DNA from: DASPUH01 sp035622975
Lineage (GTDB): Bacteria; Chloroflexota; Limnocylindria; Limnocylindrales; CSP1-4
Length of the DNA stretch: 28,000 nucleotides
Assembly (NCBI GenBank): GCA_035622975.1
Contig: DASPUH010000046.1
Coordinates: 1 to 28,000, forward strand
Direction of reading: 5' to 3'
In this document: piece after piece, positions 7,613-13,458 of the stretch
Layout of the letters: the number at the start of each line of letters is the position of its first letter
Position numbering within the stretch: position 1 is the first letter of the stretch
The notes under the pieces: model-generated
Told to the model about the DNA's origin: nothing
The model's input: the letters and a program-made list of their open reading frames with translations, nothing else
Database searches by the model: none
Position numbers and translations under genes: made by a program

Positions 7613-8530
7613 TCAGCCTAGCAGGCAGGTCCCTCCGTTCGCGGGAGCTCCGGCCGGGCCTCGCTCGACCAGCACCAGGCGATGCCCTTCCAGCCCCGTG
7701 ATCCCCGCCGCCGCCCTCACGGGCTCGACCCGTGGCGCGCCGCCGCCAAGGCGGGCGATGGCGGGTCGAGCCGCATCCATCTCGGCTCCCAGTGCGCCGT
7801 CGCCGCCGTCGCGTTTCCAAACGACGAGCAGCCCGCTTGGACGCAGCAGGGGCAGGCCGAGCTGGGCCACCCGCGCCAGGGACCCCACGGCGCGCACCGT
7901 GACGAGGTCGAAGGCACCGGGTCGGCCGGCGGGACCCGCCAGCGCTTCCGCCCGCTCGCGGACCACCTCCAGGCGCGGGCGTGGACCCGGGCCATCCAGG
8001 GCGCGGCCCACGGCCGCCGCGGCGACCTGGAGGAAGCGGGCCTTCTTGCCGATGGACTCGACGAGGCACGCGCTGGACGCCGGCAGCACGATGGCCAGGG
8101 GCAGGCCCGGGTAGCCGCCGCCACTGCCGAGGTCGACCATCGCCGGCCGGGGTCCGATCCAGCGCCGGATGACGGGCACCGCGGCCAGGCTGTCCAGGAC
8201 GTGGGCCACGGCCAGGCGCTCGGGATCGCGGACGGCCGTCAGGTTGATCGACGCCGTCCACGCCAGCAGGAGGCGCGCATGCGCTTCCAGCGCCGCGAGC
8301 ATCCCCTGATCCAGGGTCACGTCCCAGGCCGCACAGCCCGTCTCGATCAGCGCTCGGGCCGCGTCCGGCAGCGGAGGCAGGCTGGCGGCATCCTCCGGGA
8401 GGGGGTCGCGGGGCGGTCCGGGCGAACGCGTCGGGAGCGGCTGGGCCCCGCCAGAGCGGCGCTCCTCATGCATCCGTTCCAGCACGCCTGGCCCGGGCCG
8501 CTCCCGACCGCGGGACGTTCGTCGCACCAT
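7613..8530 (-). CDS. rsmG: 16S rRNA (guanine(527)-N7)-methyltransferase RsmG
   Basis: Methylates N7 of G527 in 16S rRNA using S-adenosylmethionine. Diagnostic stretches are INLTAVRDPERLAVAHVLDS, the SAM loop VDLGSGGGYPGLPLAIVLP, LVESIGKKARFLQVAAAAV and FDLVTVRAVGSLARVAQLG, then LLRPSGLLVVWKRDG. The protein as opened is 305 residues, some 65-90 longer than usual; the excess is a basic Pro/Arg-rich N-terminus before the first family helix, so the ATG at 8473 (residue 20) is an alternative start. Neither start has a strong ribosome site; GGCGGAAG lies 12 bases before the first. It heads the run that continues through the phosphoesterase and potassium genes. rsmG (gidB) is often found near replication origins. 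Confidence 0.92.
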   Translation of the reverse strand: MVRRTSRGRERPGPGVLERMHEERRSGGAQPLPTRSPGPPRDPLPEDAASLPPLPDAARALIETGCAAWDVTLDQGMLAALEAHARLLLAWTASINLTAVRDPERLAVAHVLDSLAAVPVIRRWIGPRPAMVDLGSGGGYPGLPLAIVLPASSACLVESIGKKARFLQVAAAAVGRALDGPGPRPRLEVVRERAEALAGPAGRPGAFDLVTVRAVGSLARVAQLGLPLLRPSGLLVVWKRDGGDGALGAEMDAARPAIARLGGGAPRVEPVRAAAGITGLEGHRLVLVERGPAGAPANGGTCLLG

Positions 8531-8546
8531 GGACCGTTCAGTCTTC

Positions 8547-8599
8547 CGCCGTCCGTCCGGGCCGTCGATCCGATCTCGCGGATCGCCTCGCGGACGGCG
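8547..8599 (-). promoter_or_regulatory. Nested hairpin in the rsmG 5' leader
   Basis: A perfect 9-bp outer stem (CGCCGTCCG at 8547-8555 with CGGACGGCG at 8591-8599) encloses a perfect 7-bp hairpin (CGATCCG at 8566-8572, CGGATCG at 8579-8585, loop of six). It ends 16 bases before the rsmG start at 8530, next to the only purine-rich stretch there, so as RNA it could affect translation of rsmG; as DNA it could extrude. No T-run follows, so a terminator is less likely. It occupies part of the gene-free interval 8531-8767. Confidence 0.4.
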
Positions 8600-8691
8600 T
8601 TACCGTACTTGGTCCGTGCCGCCGCCGGTCGACCGGGGACGGTGGTGCAGGGGTCGCAGTGTGGTCTCGGGGTCCAGCCGCGTCAACGGAC

Positions 8692-8763
8692 TTATCCACC
8701 AGCCGTCGAACCGTCGCGGGGCCGGTGGATAACTCGCTGGCCGCGCGCCGCAGTTGTGGAAAG
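8692..8763. other. Cluster of three DnaA-box-like nonamers (candidate origin or DnaA regulatory site)
   Basis: TTATCCACC lies at 8692-8700 on the plus strand and the same nonamer at 8724-8732 on the minus strand (GGTGGATAA), forming an inverted pair 23 bases apart. CTTTCCACA lies on the minus strand at 8755-8763. Each differs by one base from a known DnaA box form (TTATCCACA, TTTTCCACA). The cluster lies between rsmG and csoR, where gene direction changes from minus to mostly plus. No AT-rich unwinding element, dnaA or dnaN is visible, so an origin is not established. Confidence 0.4.
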
Positions 8764-8767
8764 ACGC

Positions 8768-9091
8768 TCAGTCGCCGGCCGACCGCGGCGTTCGCACCGG
8801 GCGGCCCAGCGAACGGCGCACCACGTCGAGTACCTCGTCCGTGTAGGCCTGCGCGTCACCCGTCTCCACCGCCGTGCGGAGGCACCCGGCGACATGATCC
8901 TCCAGCACCAGGAGTGCCACGGCGTCCACCGCGGCGCGCAGGGCGGCGGTCTGCTGGAGGATGTCGATGCAGTACTCGTCGCGTTCGATCATCCGGCCGA
9001 TCCCCCGGACCTGGCCTTCGATGCGTGAGAGGCGCCGCACGAGCTGCGCCCGATCCTTGCTGTAGCTGTGGCGGAACGTCGTGTCACTCAT
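8768..9091 (-). CDS. csoR: CsoR-family copper-sensing transcriptional repressor
   Basis: Cytoplasmic tetrameric DNA-binding repressor that releases DNA on binding Cu(I). The 107-residue all-helical protein shows YSKDRAQLVRRLSRIEGQVR, the family start, then RGIGRMIERDEYCIDILQQ and a LLVLEDHVAGCLRTAV segment. The Cys of EYCID and the His and Cys of EDHVAGC form the C-H-C copper triad of CsoR, arguing against the formaldehyde (FrmR) or nickel (RcnR) branches. The frame extends to an ATG at 9115, but the ATG at 9091 fits the family length and a -10 box lies just before it. No copper exporter gene is adjacent, so the target beyond itself is not visible here. Confidence 0.88.
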   Translation of the reverse strand: MSDTTFRHSYSKDRAQLVRRLSRIEGQVRGIGRMIERDEYCIDILQQTAALRAAVDAVALLVLEDHVAGCLRTAVETGDAQAYTDEVLDVVRRSLGRPVRTPRSAGD

Positions 9092-9107
9092 ACTGGGAGG
9101 GAGTATA
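9090..9107 (-). promoter_or_regulatory. CsoR-like operator overlapping a near-leaderless csoR promoter
   Basis: ATACT-GGGAGGG-AGTAT (9090-9106) is an inverted repeat with perfect 5-bp arms around a G-tract. CsoR operators are AT-ended palindromes around G/C tracts. On the minus strand the same bases give a -10-like TATACT (complement of 9102-9107), ten bases before the ATG at 9091, and no ribosome site precedes that ATG. Binding here would cover both the -10 box and the start codon, consistent with self-repression. The divergent gene at 9158 could be affected as well. Confidence 0.5.
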
Positions 9108-9157
9108 CACGGCATGGTGGCAGCGAGGCCTGCCGCGGACCGTTAGACTGCGGGCCG

Positions 9158-9523
9158 ATGGACGCCGCCGCGTGGATCCGGAGCAGGCTCGTGGGCTTCA
9201 CCTGCGCCGCCTGCGGGCGCCACTACCACCGCGACCACATCCGTGTCCTGGCCCAGCGCGAGGCCCTCTTCTTCGTCGCCCTGGACTGCCGCGCCTGCGC
9301 CGCCGAATCGGTGGCCATCGTGTCGCTGGAGAGCGGCCCCGACGGCGAAGCGTCGCTCGACGCGGGCGATCTGGCCTCCGCGCGGCCGACCGCGCTCCAG
9401 GAGGCACCGGCCGTGCGGGCCTCTGACGTGCTGGCGATGCACGAGTTCCTGCGCGACTTCGACGGCGACTTTCGCGGTCTCTTCGGCGCGTCGCGCGAGC
9501 GGCCCGGTACGGCGGGCGCGTGA
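9158..9523 (+). CDS. Hypothetical zinc-ribbon protein (121 aa)
   Basis: Small cytoplasmic protein of unknown role. Its first half forms a probable zinc ribbon: FTCAACGRHYHRDHIRVLAQ supplies one CxxC and ALDCRACAAESVAIV the second, about 30 residues later, with strands in between. The second half is acidic and Ala-rich, ending with DVLAMHEFLRDFDGDFRGLF, a likely helix. The frame is open upstream to 9068, but the ATG at 9158 is preferred because a -10-like TAGACT (9144-9149) lies eight bases before it, as for a leaderless message, and the ribbon starts soon after. The stop overlaps the next gene as GTGA, so it is translationally coupled to a nuclease-fold-like protein and then hpt. It may recruit nucleic acid or protein for its partner. 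Confidence 0.7.
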   Translation: MDAAAWIRSRLVGFTCAACGRHYHRDHIRVLAQREALFFVALDCRACAAESVAIVSLESGPDGEASLDAGDLASARPTALQEAPAVRASDVLAMHEFLRDFDGDFRGLFGASRERPGTAGA

Positions 9524-9918
9524 CGAACTTCGCCCACGCCAGCGAAGCAGAGCTGGCCCGCATCCTGGACTACTACCAGGTGGCCTGGGAGTACGAGCCG
9601 CGCACGTTCCCCATCCTGTTCAGCCTGGAGGGCGCGGTGGTGGAGAGCTTCGCCCCCGACTTCTACCTGCCCGAACTGGACCTCTACGTGGAGCTGACGA
9701 CGCTCAAGCAGAGCCTGGTGCGGCGCAAGAACCGCAAGCTGCGGCGGCTCCGCGAGCTCTACCCGGACGTCCGCATCAAGCTCTTCTACGCCCGCGACTT
9801 CAAGGCGCTCCTGCTGAAGTACGGCCGGCTGGACATGGAAGCCGCGCTGACCGGCCCGGAGGGCCAGCCACCCTCGCCGCGGGCCGAGGCGGCGCCCGCC
9901 GTAGCCGTCGATGCTTGA
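9520..9918 (+). CDS. Small protein with a PD-(D/E)XK nuclease-like core (132 aa)
   Basis: The sequence YYQVAWEYEPRTFPILFSLE, then ESFAPDFYLPELDLYVELTT, then the basic helix VRRKNRKLRRLRELYP and the strand VRIKLFYARDFKALLLKYG follow the layout of small PD-(D/E)XK endonuclease folds (Glu early, PD, short gap, then E-x-K on the next strand). The usual catalytic Lys is a Thr (ELT), although Lys occurs three residues later (TTLK), so it may be inactive, migrated or a binding-only relative. The C-terminal ~20 residues are an Ala/Pro tail. The GTG start overlaps the zinc-ribbon gene stop by four bases, and its own stop overlaps the hpt start by eight. The function is unknown; the fold call is by eye. 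Confidence 0.7.
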   Translation: MTNFAHASEAELARILDYYQVAWEYEPRTFPILFSLEGAVVESFAPDFYLPELDLYVELTTLKQSLVRRKNRKLRRLRELYPDVRIKLFYARDFKALLLKYGRLDMEAALTGPEGQPPSPRAEAAPAVAVDA

Positions 9919-10495
9919 ATCGCCCGGGCCGCAGCGCCGCCTGCCCGACCTGGTGAACGACGTCGCCGAGGTGCTCATCACGGAGGCCCAGGTGCGGGCC
10001 AAGGTGGCCGAGATGGCGGCTGAGCTCTCGCGCGACTACGCCGACCGGGACCTGACCCTGGTCAGCGTGCTCAAGGGGTCGCTGCCGTTCATGGCCGACC
10101 TCATGCGGGCCCTCACCATCCCTGTCCAGATCGATCTGATGGAGGTCAGCTCGTACGGCGGCACGAGCACCGAGACGTCCGGCCTGGTGCGCATCCTGAA
10201 GGACCTGAGCTCCTCGGTGCAAGGCCGGGACGTCGTCATCGTCGAGGACATCATCGACACGGGTCTGACGCTCAACTACCTGCAGCGCTACCTGCGCGGC
10301 AAGAACCCGGCCTCCCTGCGGATCTGCACGCTGCTCGACAAGCCGGCGCGCCGGCTGGCGCCCATCGAGATCGACTACCGGGGCTTCACCATCCCCGACC
10401 GCTTCGTCGTGGGCTACGGCCTCGACTACGGCGAGTTCTACCGCAACCTGCCCTACATCGGCGTCCTCAAGCCGGAGGTCTACGCCGCGTCGTGA
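9911..10495 (+). CDS. hpt: Hypoxanthine phosphoribosyltransferase
   Basis: Purine salvage enzyme that joins hypoxanthine or guanine to PRPP, giving IMP or GMP. The 194-residue protein has the family motifs in order: ITEAQVRAKVAEMAAELSRD, the loop LVSVLKGSLPFMADLMRAL, the flexible-loop segment MEVSSYGGTSTETSGLVRIL, the PRPP-binding VVIVEDIIDTGLTLNYL, and the purine-contact region IPDRFVVGYGLDYGEFYRNL. The extra ~12 N-terminal residues are ordinary. The ATG at 9911 overlaps the upstream gene by eight bases, and the stop overlaps the following membrane-protein GTG as GTGA, so four genes (9158-10923) form one coupled unit. In many bacteria hpt sits beside tilS and ftsH; here it does not. Confidence 0.96.
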   Translation: MLESPGPQRRLPDLVNDVAEVLITEAQVRAKVAEMAAELSRDYADRDLTLVSVLKGSLPFMADLMRALTIPVQIDLMEVSSYGGTSTETSGLVRILKDLSSSVQGRDVVIVEDIIDTGLTLNYLQRYLRGKNPASLRICTLLDKPARRLAPIEIDYRGFTIPDRFVVGYGLDYGEFYRNLPYIGVLKPEVYAAS

Positions 10496-10923
10496 ATCGT
10501 CGCGCCCTGGGCCGTGGGCGCCTCACGGTGGGCATCGGGGCGGTGCTCGCCGTGGTGGGCTGCTTCCTGCCCTGGTTCACCGTCGGCGGGGGGGCCGGTC
10601 AGCTGCCGGCCACCAGCGCCAACGGCTTCGACGGCGCGGGCGTGGTCGTCTTCGTCGCCGCCGTCGCGCTGCTGGCCCTCATCGCCCTGCCGTATGCCGC
10701 CGGTGACCAGCCGCTGACGATCGACCGCGCCGCCACGTACATCGTGGCCACCGCCGTGGGCCTGATCGGCCTGCTGGCCCGCATCGCGCAACTGCTGCTC
10801 CAGCTGTCCGACCTGGGGCCGCTGTGGCCCCTGCGCGCGCCTGGCCTGTGGATCTCCGCGGCGGGCATCATCATCGTGATCTGGGGCACCGGCGAGGTGC
10901 TGCGGGAGCGCGGCGGCTTCTAG
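10492..10923 (+). CDS. Four-helix membrane protein, unknown function (143 aa)
   Basis: Small integral membrane protein with four hydrophobic segments: residues ~10-30 (VGIGAVLAVVGCFLPWFTVG), ~48-70 (VVVFVAAVALLALIALPYAA), ~83-107 (IVATAVGLIGLLARIAQLLL) and ~117-137 (GLWISAAGIIIVIWGTGEVL). The LPWFTVGGG turn after helix 1 and a short extracytoplasmic loop recall the many small Chloroflexota and actinobacterial membrane proteins with a FLPWF/W motif of unknown role. Both ends are basic and probably cytoplasmic. The GTG start overlaps the hpt stop by four bases. It is the last gene of the coupled unit; the following ~230 bases are non-coding and structured. Confidence 0.75.
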   Translation: MNRRALGRGRLTVGIGAVLAVVGCFLPWFTVGGGAGQLPATSANGFDGAGVVVFVAAVALLALIALPYAAGDQPLTIDRAATYIVATAVGLIGLLARIAQLLLQLSDLGPLWPLRAPGLWISAAGIIIVIWGTGEVLRERGGF

Positions 10924-10961
10924 CCCGGGCGCGCTGGCGGCCCGCCGACGACGCGATGGCG

Positions 10962-11151
10962 TATCATGTGGGCCGACGCTTCGAATGCTCGTCGGTTCCG
11001 AGCGCCCCGGGCGTGTGCGGACCGTCCCCCACGGGGAACGGACGGACCCGGTGCGGCGCGCTCGACCGGCGCTGGCTCGCCAGCGCACGGCATCCGTCCG
11101 CCGCGACCGCAGGTCGCGGCCTGGAGCGCATCCACGAGGAGCCGACCGGCC
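10962..11151 (+). ncRNA. Candidate structured RNA leader upstream of the GNAT gene
   Basis: A -10-like TATCAT at 10962-10967 would start a transcript about 180 bases before the GNAT GTG at 11152. The interval has no convincing frame but strong pairing: an 8-bp helix CGGACGGA (11039-11046) with TCCGTCCG (11093-11100) encloses CCGGT (11048-11052) with ACCGG (11065-11069) and a hairpin CGCTGG-CTCG-CCAGCG (11070-11085), as in a three-way junction. A 9-bp hairpin (11100-11120, sharing base 11100 with the helix) and a short CCCC/GGGG hairpin (11026-11036) flank it. It matches no riboswitch class I know. High GC makes chance stems likely, so confidence is limited. Confidence 0.35.
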
Positions 11152-11652
11152 GTGGAATACCAGGTGAGAGACGCCCGCATCACGGATGTCGGCCGTATCG
11201 CCGCGTTGCTCGCGGCGACGGACGCCCAGCCGGCTGCGGCGACGACGGCGAGCGGGACGGACCTGCTGCGCCAGCTCATCTACCTGCCCAACGCGGCCGT
11301 CCTCGTGGCGGACGCCCGGCGGGTCATCGTGGGTGCCACCGTCCTGGCCCTGCGCCCGTCCGTCTCAGGCGGGGGCATGGTCGGCACGGTCGACCTGCTC
11401 GTCGTGGATCCGGCCTACGAGGGGGCCGGCGTGGCGGACTCGCTGCTTGGCGAGGCGCTGCGTTCGGCCCGCAACAAGGGCTGCGTCGCGGTGGAGGCCG
11501 TGCCTCCCCACGACCCAGCCGACCGACGACGCTGGTCCGACCTCGGCTTCGCCGCGGACGGCGTCCGCATCAAGCGCGACCTGACGCCTGCGGGCGCGGC
11601 ACGCGATCCATCAGCCGCCCCCGTCCCGGGTGGCGGCCGTCCGGCGCACTGA
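11152..11652 (+). CDS. GNAT-family N-acetyltransferase
   Basis: Acetyl-CoA-dependent acyltransferase of 166 residues; substrate unknown. The N-terminal strand-helix EYQVRDARITDVGRIAALLA is typical of GNAT proteins. DLLRQLIYLPNAAVLVADAR precedes strand 4, and the core VDLLVVDPAYEGAGVADSLL carries motif A, with EGAGVA in place of the classic R/Q-x-x-G-x-G/A pyrophosphate loop. ARNKGCVAVEAVPPHDPADR and FAADGVRIKRDL complete the fold. The GTG at 11152 is chosen because the fold begins there and GAGGAG lies ten bases upstream; the frame is open further left but Arg/Pro-rich. A structured leader precedes it. The stop is 52 bases before the NYN RNase gene on the same strand. Confidence 0.82.
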   Translation: MEYQVRDARITDVGRIAALLAATDAQPAAATTASGTDLLRQLIYLPNAAVLVADARRVIVGATVLALRPSVSGGGMVGTVDLLVVDPAYEGAGVADSLLGEALRSARNKGCVAVEAVPPHDPADRRRWSDLGFAADGVRIKRDLTPAGAARDPSAAPVPGGGRPAH

Positions 11653-11704
11653 GCGCCATCTTCCCGGCCCACCGCACGGTGGCCCGGGCGTACAGGAGAC
11701 TTGC

Positions 11705-13435
11705 GTGAGCAAGAATGTCGCGGTCTTCGTCGACGTGGCCAACATCTTCTACGCGGCCAAAGCGGCCGGCGTGGACATCGATTACGTCACGCTGCTGAAG
11801 AGCGCCACCGCGGGGCGCGATTTCGTGCGCGCCTACGCCTACACCGGGTTGGACCCGGAGAACGACAACCAGCGCCAGTTCCACCAGTTCCTGGCCCGGC
11901 ACGACTACAAGGTCGTGAGCAAGGACATCCGCAAGTACGGTGACGGGAAGGTCAAGGCCAACCTGGATATCGAGCTCGTGGTCGACCTCATGAAGACCGC
12001 CCGCAACCTGGACATCGCGGTCGTGGTCTCGGGCGACGGGGACTTCGCGCCGGCCATCCGCGCCGTCCAGGAGATGGGCGTCCGCGTCGAGGTCATCAGC
12101 TTCCGCGGTAACACGAGCTCCGACCTCATGGACGTGGCCGACGTCTTCACCGACATCACCCAGGTGGCGCGCGTGGAGAAGGAATCGTCCCGCAGCGGGC
12201 GGCGGGTGGCCGCCGAGGACGACCTCTCCATGACCGCGGTGCCGGACAAGGAGAGCGAAGGCGCGCCACGCCGGCGCCGCACGACACGGGCCCGTCCCGA
12301 ACGCGAGGAGGCCGGGCCGGCCGAGCCCCGCCGCAGCGGCCGCCGCGCGCCTTCCGTCGAGGCCGGACCGGCCGCCGCGCCAGCGGGTGGGACCGTCGTC
12401 GCTTTGCCGGGCGAGCGCCTGTCGCGTGCCGTCCCGCGTCCGGTGCCCGAAGCGGCTGGACCCGACCTGGACATCGACGCGGGAGACGAGCCTGTCGCTT
12501 CCGCCGGCCCCCTGGCCGAGGACGAGGCGGAGGGCGCGCCGCGCCGCCGCCGCCGCCGCGGTGGCCGTGGCCGTGGCCGGGGCCGCGGCGAGCGCCCTGC
12601 GGCGGGTTCGGTCCCGACGGAGGCAGGCGAGGCCGTCGACGAGGAGATCGTCGACTACAGCGCCCCGCGGGCGCCGCAGCCCTCGGCGTTCGGCTCCATC
12701 TGGGACAGCCAGCTGGGTGTCCCAAGCACGCCGATCCTGGCCGGTGAGCAGCTCGACGACGTGCCGGACGACGAGCCGGAGATCCCCGAGTACCTGCTCG
12801 CGGAACGGCGCCAGCAACGCGGCGGACCGCCGCGTGCCGGACGTGGCGGCCGAGGTCGGGGTGGCGCCTACCAGGCCGCCCTCGATCGCGAGCGCTACGG
12901 CCGGGGCAGCGGACCCACTGGCGGCGGGAGCGGTGGCTTCGGCGGCGGCCCGCGGCCAGGTCGGGCATCGGTGCCTCGAGGGCCGCGCCAGGACCGCGGG
13001 TCGCGCCAGGACCGGCCCCCGCGCCAGTACGCGGAGGCGCCGCGCCGCGAGAGCGACGGCTCCCCGTGGAGCGAGGTGCCACCCGAGCTTGAGGCTCAGC
13101 TGCGGGCCGAGCTGGCCCGGCGGCCGGCACACGACACCGCTCCTGCCGTGGCGCGATCCGAGCCCGCACCGGCGCCTGAGCCGGCCGCCGAGGCCGTGCT
13201 GGCCAAGCCGCGACGCGCTCGTGTCACGCGCAAGGCCACCGACGAGGTCGCGACGGCCACGCCGGCTGCCGCACCGCCGCCTGCCGCCACGGGCAACGCC
13301 GAGGTCGGGGCCAAGCCCAGGCGGACGCGCACGACGTCCAGCAAGACCGCGGCGGTCGAGCCGTCCGTCGAAGCGGAGGCGCCGGCCAGGCCGAAGCGCA
13401 CACGCGCGCCGCGGAAGGTCGCCCCCGAAGCCTGA
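11705..13435 (+). CDS. NYN (PIN-like, LabA/DUF88) ribonuclease with a long basic low-complexity tail
   Basis: Predicted metal-dependent ribonuclease of 576 residues. The NYN domain covers residues ~1-160: KNVAVFVDVANIFYAAKAAG (first catalytic Asp), RAYAYTGLDPENDNQRQFHQ, DIRKYGDGKVKANLDIELVV (basic loop and second Asp), and AVVVSGDGDFAPAIRAVQEM, the SGDGDF motif of this family. The remaining ~415 residues are Arg/Ala/Pro/Gly-rich, with repeated basic blocks (APRRRRTT, a run of Arg and RG pairs after APRR, then KPRRARVTRK, KPRRTRTTSSK and RPKRTRAPRK), likely RNA-binding and disordered. The GTG start has CAGGAG seven bases before it. It lies upstream of holB and acyP and probably forms their transcript. 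The exact RNA target is unknown. Confidence 0.85.
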   Translation: MSKNVAVFVDVANIFYAAKAAGVDIDYVTLLKSATAGRDFVRAYAYTGLDPENDNQRQFHQFLARHDYKVVSKDIRKYGDGKVKANLDIELVVDLMKTARNLDIAVVVSGDGDFAPAIRAVQEMGVRVEVISFRGNTSSDLMDVADVFTDITQVARVEKESSRSGRRVAAEDDLSMTAVPDKESEGAPRRRRTTRARPEREEAGPAEPRRSGRRAPSVEAGPAAAPAGGTVVALPGERLSRAVPRPVPEAAGPDLDIDAGDEPVASAGPLAEDEAEGAPRRRRRRGGRGRGRGRGERPAAGSVPTEAGEAVDEEIVDYSAPRAPQPSAFGSIWDSQLGVPSTPILAGEQLDDVPDDEPEIPEYLLAERRQQRGGPPRAGRGGRGRGGAYQAALDRERYGRGSGPTGGGSGGFGGGPRPGRASVPRGPRQDRGSRQDRPPRQYAEAPRRESDGSPWSEVPPELEAQLRAELARRPAHDTAPAVARSEPAPAPEPAAEAVLAKPRRARVTRKATDEVATATPAAAPPPAATGNAEVGAKPRRTRTTSSKTAAVEPSVEAEAPARPKRTRAPRKVAPEA

Positions 13436-13458
13436 GCGCAGCCCCGGCGGCGGCCGCC

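Noticed and set aside
10962..11151. SRP RNA, 6S RNA or a known riboswitch class
   Set aside because: None of the conserved sequence blocks of these RNAs that I remember is present.
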